From Flectonema sp. DT1601 (lineage: Eukaryota; Euglenozoa; Diplonemea; Diplonemida; Diplonemidae): a stretch of 64,000 bases of DNA. Positions within the stretch are counted from its first letter, which is position 1, and the number at the start of each line of letters is the position of its first letter. The stretch is from positions 868,001 to 932,000 of the forward strand of contig OZ025786.1 of assembly GCA_964019425.1 (NCBI GenBank), written 5' to 3'. Below the pieces are notes generated by a model. The model made no database searches and was not told where the DNA came from. It saw only the letters and a program-made list of their open reading frames with translations. Position numbers and translations under genes: made by a program. This document shows positions 20,967-29,513 of this stretch, one piece after another.

Positions 20967-22616
20967 TTATGAGAATACCCTCCTCTGCACAGGTCGATAT
21001 AGTCCTCGTTTTTTAAAGTGTTCTTCAGCTTGTCGTTGTCGCTCTTGCAATCTTATGACTCGTTCTTTATGCGCATCAGACATGTGTGAGTATGACCCAA
21101 GTGGATTAACTTCTTCAAATGCGAAACATTCTGTCTCATCTGAAGCTGTCGGCATATTATCAAATTGTTTTCTGTTTTCAATATCAGCTCTCTCCGCGAT
21201 GACTTGTAGAGGAGGTTCGAAATTTCTCGATTTTTTATGTTTCAACCCACTAGCCCAAGTGCTAGGATGCATATACCATTTCGCATATCTAAATCGTTTT
21301 TTGTGAGGTAGTTCCTTTGGTCTCACTTTCTTATGCAACACAGGTTCTTCATTGAGCAAAGCAGATGCAGTATCACCACTAATGACGGGAACAGTGTAAG
21401 AAAAACCGTTTGATGCGACTAATGTGGTTGCCAGATTCTGAAGTTCTTCAGGACAGCTTGAAGCAAGATTAATACCTGATAGCGGATGTTTTTTCGTATT
21501 TTCTCTTTTCATATCAACAAGAATGTCAAACTGATCGACGTCAGTTATGACAGAAGTCGGATCTCCACATCGATCTCTCCAAAAGTTTTGTAAGTCTTCG
21601 TAAATGACTCTCATTTTTCTTCCGATTTCATCTTTTCTGTGACCTATTGGTTCATCACTTTCCAGTAATTGCCTAAAAAGTCGTTGTTGATCATCCGTGG
21701 TAGTGTCTGTATTTGGTTTTGGCTTTACCGCTATACTGGATTTCGTTTTTTTTAAAAAATGAACGGCTTTTTTCAAGGGTTTTTTATATATACTGGTAGC
21801 AAGTATAGCAATTACAGCAGCAGGAGTAATAAGTCGACATTGGAACGAGATGAACCCTCGAGATCCTCCTCTCTTTTCCATCATTTGAGTTAATGATGTT
21901 TTTTTTGATCTGACAATACCCCATGATGGTGCTGAGGGATGCTCTGCTTCATAAGCAGCTTTACAATTCTGGATTGTACTACTGTCGGATTCGCTTGATT
22001 TAATTAACAGTTGACGAAGTTCTTGTGAAACTGAATCTGGTAATTCATCAGGTTGAAAGAGTTGTTGAGAACGTTCTAATTTAGTATCAGCAAGTGGCGC
22101 AACAACCCAACAGTTTTTATCAAAATCTGATTGTGGATTTCCAAAATTCGGTGGAAGAACATAACTATGCTCCTTATCAGGATCTGGTAACGTCTGTCTA
22201 ACACTAACTTCAGTAGCTAAAGGAGAACACGACGCCATCGCTACTATTTTTGGTAATGGATTTGTAAGTGCGTTGTTCAATTCTATTTTTCCACCAGCAC
22301 ATCGCAAATGATGAGAATAACTCATTACTTTCTGTCGAGGGCATACCTCCCCAGGAATAAACGGCAATCCCCGAGTCTGAACACCTTCAGTAGCAGTAAG
22401 ACAATTTGATTCAGATTGCGGTGTCGATATAGTTTTAAAAAGAACCGGTTCATCTTTAATAAACCTCCAAACAACTGGTGATTGATCACCTCCATCTGTT
22501 GTATTACTACTAACAGTACTTCCTGGACGTCCTTTTCTAACTACTTTCATAGGTCGACGACCTCCTTCTCTGCTACTTCGATAACTGGGTGGTCGTGGAA
22601 CTCCATCCCACGGCAT
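20967..22616 (-). CDS. Unknown protein with a FAM47-like motif
   Basis: 549 residues from the ATG at 22616. The longer frame starts with GTG, so I rejected it. The protein is mostly low complexity and basic at the N-terminus. One hydrophobic stretch near residue 265 (ITPAAVIAILATSIY) might be a membrane segment. The C-terminal third is more conserved in feel: KKRFRYAKWYMHPSTW resembles the RYGxWYLxPxxW motif of FAM47-type proteins, and the end is rich in Arg/Gln/Glu helix (RVIRLQERQRQAEEHFKKR). It lies next to CFAP77, which fits a cytoskeletal role, but function is not established. Confidence 0.55.
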   Translation of the reverse strand: MPWDGVPRPPSYRSSREGGRRPMKVVRKGRPGSTVSSNTTDGGDQSPVVWRFIKDEPVLFKTISTPQSESNCLTATEGVQTRGLPFIPGEVCPRQKVMSYSHHLRCAGGKIELNNALTNPLPKIVAMASCSPLATEVSVRQTLPDPDKEHSYVLPPNFGNPQSDFDKNCWVVAPLADTKLERSQQLFQPDELPDSVSQELRQLLIKSSESDSSTIQNCKAAYEAEHPSAPSWGIVRSKKTSLTQMMEKRGGSRGFISFQCRLITPAAVIAILATSIYKKPLKKAVHFLKKTKSSIAVKPKPNTDTTTDDQQRLFRQLLESDEPIGHRKDEIGRKMRVIYEDLQNFWRDRCGDPTSVITDVDQFDILVDMKRENTKKHPLSGINLASSCPEELQNLATTLVASNGFSYTVPVISGDTASALLNEEPVLHKKVRPKELPHKKRFRYAKWYMHPSTWASGLKHKKSRNFEPPLQVIAERADIENRKQFDNMPTASDETECFAFEEVNPLGSYSHMSDAHKERVIRLQERQRQAEEHFKKRGLYRPVQRRVFS

Positions 22617-22776
22617 GTTAACCACCGAAAACTTTGATATAAATTAAAAGTTTTTTTTTTTTTTTTTTTTCAAGTATAAAAGGCAAATCACACAACGCAT
22701 AAGTTAGTGAAAAGAGGTGTAAATGACCAAACGAATCGTGCTGACATGTAAATATCAACAGACTGAACAGAAAGAC

Positions 22777-23475
22777 TCATATCCGATTTGTGATACCACC
22801 TTGTTTGAGAGGTCGTAGAAGTGGTATGGGAGACCTGGCTGGAGGAGATACGACCTTTCTATTCTCAAGAGACGATACTCTACTATTTAACGACAAGACT
22901 GCAGACAGAAGCAGCTTAACATGTTCTTGTCGAATGTGAAGATCATCAGATGCACATCCAACAGATGAAAATGGACAAGACGATGAGACAGGTTTGAGTA
23001 AAGGTTTATCATCAGGAGGCGCCTTAAAACAGTCAAATCGAAGATGCTTTTCCAAATCATTAACAAACATATCTTCACTACAATATTTACATGTTGTTGT
23101 ACAAGAGTCGTGATGATGACGGAGGTTCTTCGTATGAATTCCACAAACTCCACATTGAACTTTACAAATCTCAACGTGATTGCTGTAAGTTACGATACCT
23201 CCGTTAAAATTACATCCACCTTTTGAATTTCTACAAATAGTGCTTATACCCCTTATCATTGAGTCTATGTATGGCATCTCTTCTAGACCAGCTAAATCTA
23301 AATCTGCTCTGCAACCTCTAACTGGACAGACAGGTTCATCTCCAATACATCCTTTACAAAACTTATGACCACATAACCCAGACATGCACTCATTGAGAAC
23401 ACCGCCTCCAATATCACACATCAGTTCTTCACCGACGGGAGTGCTGAATAGCTCAGGTAGGTAACATGATGTCAT
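22777..23475 (-). CDS. RING/TRAF-type zinc-finger protein
   Basis: A 232-residue ORF with its ATG at 23475, immediately after a sense poly(A) run. An N-terminal RING-like module reads CDIGGGVLNECMSGLCGHKFCKGC then CPVRGC. It is followed by TRAF-type zinc fingers (CRNSKGGCNFNGG...H...C, CGVCGIHTKNLRHHHDSC, CKYCSEDMFVNDLEKHLRFDC, CPFSSVGC). A short C-terminal helix (LLLSAVLSLNSRVSSLEN) may oligomerise. There is no MATH domain, so it resembles truncated TRAF-like E3 ligases common in protists. Ubiquitin-ligase activity is inferred from the RING-like ligands. Confidence 0.75.
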   Translation of the reverse strand: MTSCYLPELFSTPVGEELMCDIGGGVLNECMSGLCGHKFCKGCIGDEPVCPVRGCRADLDLAGLEEMPYIDSMIRGISTICRNSKGGCNFNGGIVTYSNHVEICKVQCGVCGIHTKNLRHHHDSCTTTCKYCSEDMFVNDLEKHLRFDCFKAPPDDKPLLKPVSSSCPFSSVGCASDDLHIRQEHVKLLLSAVLSLNSRVSSLENRKVVSPPARSPIPLLRPLKQGGITNRI

Positions 23476-23972
23476 TTTTTTTTTTTTTTTTTTGACCCGT
23501 TTCTGTAGTTAATGAGAATAGCAATAGCAGTAGACTAGAATTAATCAACAGAATGGTGATGCTTAACATGTAATTCTCTCATCATTGAAGAAATGTGTAG
23601 TCCGTCATCTGTGAAGGGAATAAATTTATTGACAACAACCAACTTCTAATAAAATGAATCTTATTTTCGGTACTTAAAGTTATCATTGCTTTATTGCAAT
23701 GCGAAAGAGTTTTTTTTTTCTTTTTTTTTTTTTTTTTTTTTCCAACAAAAATAATAATATAAAAAAAAAAACAGAGCAGGCAGTGAGTATTTGCTTCTGA
23801 ATTAGAATCTCTCTCCCAATTTTTTTTTTTTTTTAATAGATTTTTGTTGTTGTTGTTGCTGATTAGAATACCGACGATGTACTACTCACGATATAAATTC
23901 AGCAGTCTCCTACTGTAATAAGTTACGACAGGACAAACACGTCTAAGTCTGATCTGAGAGACGGCAGCTATA
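23476..23972. other. Intergenic, homopolymer-rich
   Basis: Several T runs (23476-23493, 23710-23742, 23819-23834) and an imperfect GTT repeat at 23846-23860. No gene seen. Confidence 0.45.
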
Positions 23973-25406
23973 TTATGGATTTTTAATATTTGTTTGCAGC
24001 ACTCCAGGCATCGGAATACCAAATTGCCGATGCGCAAAAGACAATTTTGAGGTGTAATTTTTTGTCATTTCCAAAGCTCTGTTAGTGATCCCCATGTGAC
24101 GTTGGAATTTTTCAATTTTTATTTTTTTATAATCCGCCGGATTGCGAGTATTAGAAAATCCGTATTTGGTACTCGCAGCAGTTGGCATTTGAGTTGGGAA
24201 ATGACCCTGCTCAGTATGTACAGCAGCAACGTTTTCACAACCATCCGGAAGAACTGACTCACTTACAGTACCAAAGAGGAAATTAGTCGGTTTCACACTA
24301 GGAACTTGAAGAGTTCTTGCCATGTACAATAACCTGTCATCAGTGCCGACCATCACGCTATTTTTGGGAAAACTTTTAATATTAATTGTTTCTAAAGACA
24401 TTACACTAACATTAGGAGAAGCCTCACTGTCAATAATAAAATCATGAGAACCACTGCTGTGTAGCAGAGTAACTGAAACAGATTTCGAGGTACAGAATTC
24501 TTGCAGTGCTTCAACTAACTTTTGTACATTCTTATGTGGTGTCCAGTGATTCATGTTGCAGCACAGAGGGAGTAATTCAGTCATGTCTATGAGAAAAACA
24601 GTATCCTTAGTAACAAGACCATCCCAGGGTTTTGCTAGCTGAGCTGCTCTCGTAGCCTTTGCAAGAAGATTAGCTCGGTGACCATTTGGTAGTTCAGCAT
24701 GAGCTTCCAGGTAGTCAACACATTTTTCAGGATCACTTTCATATAAGCAATGAGCGTATATAAGCATGGCTGTTTCTCTTTCTCCATCAGATAAATTGCT
24801 TCCGTGATCTCGTAAGGCAGACTGAACAACATCAGTAGTACGTTTGTAGTGACCTCCTTGAAGGAGATGATGAGATAATCTGACTAAGATCGGACCAGTT
24901 TTATCAACATTGTCGTTTAATCGATTTGCTTCAGAGAGAAGTATTATTGAGATTCCATTATTCTGAACAGAGGCAGCCTGTCTAATGAGAACTCGAGCCA
25001 TGTTGAATTTGCTTTGTTCTGCTTTCATATCACGAACTGCTTCCAAGATTAATGGTGTTAGTTTAGTACCTTTTGGTAGTGTTATCCGAGTGGTCATTAG
25101 TTCATCAAGCAGTTCTTGCATTGGTAAGAATCGAGTATGACTCGTTTCATCTAATATCTCAAAGCAGAGATAGTCTCTGTAGGGATTCCCTCCTAGGTTT
25201 AATTTCGCATCTCTCACATCTTCTCTCGTAGGTTCAGTGTCTTCCAATCCTTCAATTCTTTCTTTAAAAACTTTCGCCTCGCGTCTTCTGAATGCCATTT
25301 TCATTTTTGGAGTATCACCAGGATTCAGACCACCCGTGAATCTTGTAGCACCCTGTCCGGTGTTGGTGGGCTGCCTACCCTTTAGCATACATATGGTTCT
25401 CCTCAT
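23973..25406 (-). CDS. Helical-repeat protein with a PIN/NYN-like C-terminal domain
   Basis: 477 residues from the ATG at 25406 (MRRTICMLKG). The frame is open further upstream, but that stretch is homopolymer and a splice acceptor could lie there. The N-terminus is basic and might be a mitochondrial presequence. Residues about 120-270 are a run of amphipathic helices reminiscent of PPR/TPR repeats (FNMARVLIRQAASVQNNGIS, TAMLIYAHCLYES). Residues about 285-400 look like a PIN or NYN nuclease fold. A first acidic position lies in VFLIDMTEL and the late VGTDDRLLYMARTL resembles the TDDxxL signature. The pairing recalls proteinaceous RNase P and organellar RNA-processing factors, but I do not claim orthology. 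Catalytic competence is uncertain. Confidence 0.6.
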   Translation of the reverse strand: MRRTICMLKGRQPTNTGQGATRFTGGLNPGDTPKMKMAFRRREAKVFKERIEGLEDTEPTREDVRDAKLNLGGNPYRDYLCFEILDETSHTRFLPMQELLDELMTTRITLPKGTKLTPLILEAVRDMKAEQSKFNMARVLIRQAASVQNNGISIILLSEANRLNDNVDKTGPILVRLSHHLLQGGHYKRTTDVVQSALRDHGSNLSDGERETAMLIYAHCLYESDPEKCVDYLEAHAELPNGHRANLLAKATRAAQLAKPWDGLVTKDTVFLIDMTELLPLCCNMNHWTPHKNVQKLVEALQEFCTSKSVSVTLLHSSGSHDFIIDSEASPNVSVMSLETINIKSFPKNSVMVGTDDRLLYMARTLQVPSVKPTNFLFGTVSESVLPDGCENVAAVHTEQGHFPTQMPTAASTKYGFSNTRNPADYKKIKIEKFQRHMGITNRALEMTKNYTSKLSFAHRQFGIPMPGVLQTNIKNP

Positions 25407-25642
25407 TGTTTGTCTTTCCCTTGAAAGTTGAAATAATAATAAAAAGATAACATTTTTTTTTATTATAACATGAATTTTTATGAAGTTTTTCCCATTTTTT
25501 TTTTTTTTGAAAAACGAGAATTGACAAAGACTCAACACATTAAAACACAATAATAGAATACCAAAAGGTTGTGTAAATCACAGCTGCCCAACTCCAGCTG
25601 TTTGAACACCTGAATTGATGTTTGAGTAATAGTAGATCCGTA

Positions 25643-25885
25643 TCATGTAGATACTAGGCTTGAAAGCCAACCACCAGCTGCTGGTGCATTAAAGTCTCTG
25701 CATCCACCTGCCCCATAACTCAGTGTTGATATATCGGGTTTTCGCAACGGTTGACAGTATCCTCTCGCAAAGCATTTCGTTTTCTTGCAGTCGTGCCAGT
25801 GAGCCTGACATTTAGCTCCTTCATTTTCAAAACATATGCGACCTCCAGTCTCGCTAAGACCACTGCTTACTTCTGAATGAAGCAT
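25643..25885 (-). CDS. Small Cys-rich hypothetical protein
   Basis: 80 residues from the ATG at 25885 (MLHSEVSSGL). The longer frame starts with TTG, and a CTTCAG acceptor-like site lies just upstream, so an earlier exon is possible. The middle holds six cysteines (ICFENEGAKC, HDCKKTKC, GYCQP, GGCRDF) with a GAGGCRDFNAPAAGGW tail. I see no signal peptide and recognise no family. It lies between two supported minus-strand genes with good spacing, which argues for a real gene. Confidence 0.45.
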   Translation of the reverse strand: MLHSEVSSGLSETGGRICFENEGAKCQAHWHDCKKTKCFARGYCQPLRKPDISTLSYGAGGCRDFNAPAAGGWLSSLVST

Positions 25886-26188
25886 TGTGTGTTCCTGAAG
25901 ATGAAATATAAACAAACCGTGAGTGAGTTAGAAAGTCATGAAGAGCTTCCAACTGACATCCGTTTGTGTTGTCTGCTTATAACAAAAAGGGTGTTGTGTA
26001 CTTATGCAGTAATAATATTTGTTAAATCAGGTTACTGAAATCACAGAAGTGTTACAGCATTGCAAAGCAAGAGAGAATAAACATAAATCAGCGCAGGAAT
26101 ACAATTAGAGTAGACTGAGTCCCTTGAAAGGGTCAGACTATCAATCTCAGACCGCAGTCTTTGGGAGAATAATTTATATCACAACTAA
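25886..26188. other. Intergenic spacer
   Basis: About 300 bases of AT-rich DNA between the small Cys-rich ORF and the SHIPPO-repeat gene. Nothing recognised. Confidence 0.4.
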
Positions 26189-27169
26189 CTAATAAATACC
26201 CTGATATGTCCGATTTGGTCTCCCAGGAACCGGAGGTGCTGGCGGCCGAACGTTGTATTGGTTAGGTGGGGGTCCTTGACCCATCATTGGTTCTAATAAA
26301 GGAAGCCTTCCCTTTATAGTCACGCCCACTTTACTTTTTGACAAGGAGTGGACATCAGGGTTATATGATCCAGGACCAGGTTCGTCGAGGGGTTTACCAG
26401 ATTTCCATTTACCTCCAAGGCTAAAGCCTGGGGTTATTGTTGACGTTACAGGTTCTGTAGAATAAGCTCCTGGTCCTGGTGTCGTACAAACAGGTTGATC
26501 ATGTTTTCTAGAAAGCGTCGATCGATTACCACCAAAACTGAAACCCGCTCCAGGTGATGCAAAGCAACCTGGTAAATTATAAGTACCTGGAGCTGGTGCT
26601 CTGCTAGATACTTTCAAAGGCAATTTCGGTGAAAGCGACGTACCCCTCGGAATCCCTCCCTTTGTCTCACACGGAGAGTATGCACCAGGACCAGGAACAG
26701 AGTATCTTCTGTAGTTTATTTTTGGAAGAGCATTCTTAAACTTTGGGCTCACCGTATTCCTAACTGGAGATATGTTATACGCACCAGGTCCAGGTGTCCT
26801 TGTTGCCTGGTCAGACACATAGTGACGAGAGCTCAGAGATATTGCGGGTGACGTCTCCATGGTACTCAAAGCACAAGTAAAAGGTTGAATAGCTGGTACC
26901 CCTGGTGGTGGTACTGGTTGTTTTGATCTGTTGACTCTACGTGGTTTTTTTATTAAATTTGTTTCTTCATTTTCTTTTAACGGAGGTGACGGAGCTGCGC
27001 TTATCTTCTGAACACCACCAACAGCAGAGGAAGACTCAGTAACTGCTGACTCTTCTACCGCGTCTGTAGGAACTGCCTTTGGAGTTCCCACATCAGTCCC
27101 TGTTTGGTAAGACTCGCTAGCAGATTCACTTCGAGGAGCCTCACTCTCCGATGGTGTTAATTCGCTCAT
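26189..27169 (-). CDS. SHIPPO/ODF3-type PGP-repeat flagellar protein
   Basis: A 326-residue ORF. After an acidic, Ser-rich N-terminus (about 1-60) come at least five Pro-Gly-Pro repeats: RTPGPGAYNISP, SVPGPGAYSPCE, RAPAPGTYNLPG, TTPGPGAYSTEP and DEPGPGSYNPD. A last degenerate unit, GQGPPPNQYNVRP, follows. Repeats are separated by about 30-45 residues. This is the STPGPGAY (SHIPPO) pattern of ODF3/CIMAP proteins found in sperm tails and flagellar doublets of many eukaryotes. With CFAP77 nearby it points to a motile flagellum. The exact paralogue cannot be told from repeats alone. Confidence 0.88.
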   Translation of the reverse strand: MSELTPSESEAPRSESASESYQTGTDVGTPKAVPTDAVEESAVTESSSAVGGVQKISAAPSPPLKENEETNLIKKPRRVNRSKQPVPPPGVPAIQPFTCALSTMETSPAISLSSRHYVSDQATRTPGPGAYNISPVRNTVSPKFKNALPKINYRRYSVPGPGAYSPCETKGGIPRGTSLSPKLPLKVSSRAPAPGTYNLPGCFASPGAGFSFGGNRSTLSRKHDQPVCTTPGPGAYSTEPVTSTITPGFSLGGKWKSGKPLDEPGPGSYNPDVHSLSKSKVGVTIKGRLPLLEPMMGQGPPPNQYNVRPPAPPVPGRPNRTYQGIY

Positions 27170-27413
27170 CGATGTGTAATACCTGACAAGTACATAGCAT
27201 AATAACAGATGAAAGATAAGTGTAAAAAAAATACATCCGATCAGCTGAGTTGAGAATTACAGATGACTCAAATGCTGTTTCCAAACAATTCCATAAAACG
27301 TTAAAAAGTCTTTCACAAAGTGTGATGTGTAAATGATTTCAATATGAGGGAAATTGGGTGTCAAAAAGTTAATATTAAAAAAGAATAAGACCAGAGAAAA
27401 AGACAACTTAAAA

Positions 27414-28448
27414 TTAGAAAAGATCATCAGCAAAGTCAGCAATCGATACACTCGATACTCGTCTGTCAGAAACAATATTGGATCTACACGATCGAGTGAC
27501 ACTTTCTCTTGCTTTTCCTCTGCCATCAGCATATGGACCAAGTCTGAGAACCCAGTTCGGTAAAGTATGAATTCTTCTTTTTGGTAAACAAGTTGGTTGA
27601 TTTGATGAAACAACATCAGCAACTGGTTTATGTCGCAACAGAGAGACCGATTGAATTCGAGATACTCGCCGCTGACGTAACTCAGATGAGAACAGTGATT
27701 CGATCAGACTCCTATCACTAACCTCATCACTCAATACAGACTTCACAACACTAACACGAGATGTAATTAAATTCTTACCGTAGATAATAATCTTCTCAAC
27801 AGAGTAATTCCTATGTAATTCCCTAAGCGTTCCTAGCTGAAGCATTCCTCGTTCAACTCTCAAGTATAATTCTTCAGCAAAGAGAAGTTGATATTTCATT
27901 AACATTCTACGATGTCGGAGCTCCAAACAATGAATTTGTTTAACAGCAACCGTATCAACGACATACCAGTTATCAACAGGTGGATATAATAAAGGTGTTT
28001 GTGGTGTTGGTGGTGTTGGAGTAACTGTTGGTGTCGCTGATTGCATGAAGGGAATTCGAAATGAAATTTCAAGTAAGCGTTTCTCTCGTAGTTGCTGTAT
28101 CTTTATAACATGAAAACCATTTAAATAAAAACCAACCAGTTCGTAAAGATTAACAATATGACTTCTGGATGTTTCCTCAACCATCGCTGTTGATGTTAAT
28201 TTGTTTGATTCTTTTGGTGGATTTTTCATTTCATTCATATGTCCCCTTCGGATTCTCACTAAACTTTTATTCCTTTCACATAATATTTTGCCTGCTGTTA
28301 GTAACGCAGATCGTGATATGCAACCGCTTTCCATTTCTTGTTGTCCAATAATTGAATTCCTACGACTAGTCTCTCTGTATGATATTGAGATCAGCGAAGA
28401 CGGAATGCCAAGTCTGTGTGATGAGGTGTACGGTATGTATCCATCCAT
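27414..28448 (-). CDS. Unknown protein, basic, helical
   Basis: A 344-residue uninterrupted ORF from the ATG at 28448. It is rich in Arg, Ser and Leu, with a Pro/Thr linker (TPTVTPTPPTPQTPLL) at about residue 140. That is followed by a helical block (HCLELRHRRMLMKYQLLFAEELYLRVERG). The tail has repeated Arg-Val/Ile-Ser motifs (RRVSRIQSVSLL, DRRVSSVSIADF). No domain is recognised. The ORF is long for this AT-rich background and fits the strand and spacing of its neighbours, so I consider it real. Its context is cytoskeletal. Confidence 0.65.
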   Translation of the reverse strand: MDGYIPYTSSHRLGIPSSLISISYRETSRRNSIIGQQEMESGCISRSALLTAGKILCERNKSLVRIRRGHMNEMKNPPKESNKLTSTAMVEETSRSHIVNLYELVGFYLNGFHVIKIQQLREKRLLEISFRIPFMQSATPTVTPTPPTPQTPLLYPPVDNWYVVDTVAVKQIHCLELRHRRMLMKYQLLFAEELYLRVERGMLQLGTLRELHRNYSVEKIIIYGKNLITSRVSVVKSVLSDEVSDRSLIESLFSSELRQRRVSRIQSVSLLRHKPVADVVSSNQPTCLPKRRIHTLPNWVLRLGPYADGRGKARESVTRSCRSNIVSDRRVSSVSIADFADDLF

Positions 28449-28630
28449 TGTTATTGGTGTTGCTGTTCTTTTTAAAAAAAATACTTGACAAAAAAAAGAC
28501 TAAGAAATCGGCCAACTTCACTTTACTTTCGTACTACTCCCTTGTTTTGTTTGCAAGCCACTCACTTGCAGAGATCGTTGTTCCAGAAGGTTCACAATGA
28601 TACCCAGTAGCAGTCATTTTGTTTGTATAA

Positions 28631-28740
28631 TGTACGCAACCGGTATAAAATTCTAATAAAGTAATATGTGTTACGCTGCCACAATTCTCTTCTTTCTACC
28701 GAACAATGGGGTTTGTAGGTACAAAAAAAAAAAAAAAAAA
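28631..28740. repeat. Dispersed repeat ending in GTAGGTACAAAA, copy 2
   Basis: Second copy of the unit at 19683-19770. It shares TGTACGCAACC, the TTACGCTGCCACAAT block, GAACAATGGGGTTTGTAGGT and a terminal A run of about 18. It lies 3' of the minus-strand gene at 27414-28448's upstream side and 5' of nothing recognisable. Confidence 0.5.
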
Positions 28741-28869
28741 CTAAATATAATCTAAAATACAACAGAAGTAATCCTTAAACAGGATTACCTTAATAGGTTT
28801 CATAGGTTTTGAGTTGAAAATGTGTATAAAATAGTGCACCAAATCAAATAATTGAATTCTGCTATTCCA

Positions 28870-28945
28870 TTTGGTATTAAATGGAATACGTAGTTTCAGG
28901 TGCCTTAATCTTACAATACTTTATCAGTGAGTTCTGAAATTTTAC
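28870..28945. repeat. Dispersed repeat, relative of 1836-1935
   Basis: GTAGTTTCAGGTGCCTTAAT and a following ATCAGTGAGTTCT stretch match the unit at 1836-1935 with insertions. A short, old repeat of unknown class. Confidence 0.45.
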
Positions 28946-28967
28946 TTCAGTTGTTTTGAAAGGATTG

Positions 28968-29513
28968 CTAAGCGTTGGCTTGCATGCGGCGAAAACGACG
29001 TTCTCGTCTTCGTTTATCGCGTTCGGACTTTGCAGCGAGAAGTTGAGAGTGAATAGCAGTCAGTGATTCAACTTCTTGTCTCATCTGAATTTCATTATCG
29101 AAAGCAATGTTGACATCCTCGCAGAGGTTTCTCCTCGCCTCTTGTAACTGATTGTGAAGAGTCTCACTCCTCAGTCTAGAAAACTCTCCTTCATTTATCA
29201 GATTCGAATTTAACTTCTCCACCTGCCGCACATTATCTTCGAGCCACTTCCTCTCTTGTACAACAGAGTCAAGTTCTGCAGAGGCTCTGGTGGCTCTTTT
29301 TTTAAGTTCTTCGTGTAGGGTAGGAGCTGGTTCTACGATTGGTTTAAGGATACTTTCAACATATTTCTTAACTTCTTCAGAGTTGTAAATATCAAGTCCA
29401 GGAGGTACGTTATTCAAATCACCTCTGTGAGGAACACCGGGTATTTCTTGGAGAAACACATCACCGCTTTGACGTAAAGAATTCACAACGTTCTGTGAGA
29501 TAGGTGATTGCAT
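28968..29513 (-). CDS. Coiled-coil protein of unknown function
   Basis: 181 residues from the ATG at 29513; one codon upstream is GTG and is not used. The N-terminal 50 residues are polar with a PGVPHRGDLNNVPPGLDIY stretch. From about residue 55 to the end the sequence is a continuous coiled coil (EELKKRATRASAELDSVVQE, EARRNLCEDVNIAFDNEIQM) that finishes in a basic cluster (KRRRERRFRRMQ). The length and architecture would suit a basal-body or axonemal linker, but nothing specific is recognised. Confidence 0.65.
   Translation of the reverse strand: MQSPISQNVVNSLRQSGDVFLQEIPGVPHRGDLNNVPPGLDIYNSEEVKKYVESILKPIVEPAPTLHEELKKRATRASAELDSVVQERKWLEDNVRQVEKLNSNLINEGEFSRLRSETLHNQLQEARRNLCEDVNIAFDNEIQMRQEVESLTAIHSQLLAAKSERDKRRRERRFRRMQANA

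Larger units (their letters stand above)
28449..28967. other. Intergenic with two dispersed repeats
   Basis: Holds repeat copies at 28631-28740 and 28870-28945. No gene seen. Confidence 0.5.

Noticed and set aside
22616-22625. GTG or TTG starts for several frames (22625, 20791, 17305, 25915, 1384, 29516, 63905)
   Set aside because: Each has a downstream ATG with a better leader, or at 63905 the frame continues off the window. Eukaryotic non-ATG starts would need positive evidence.
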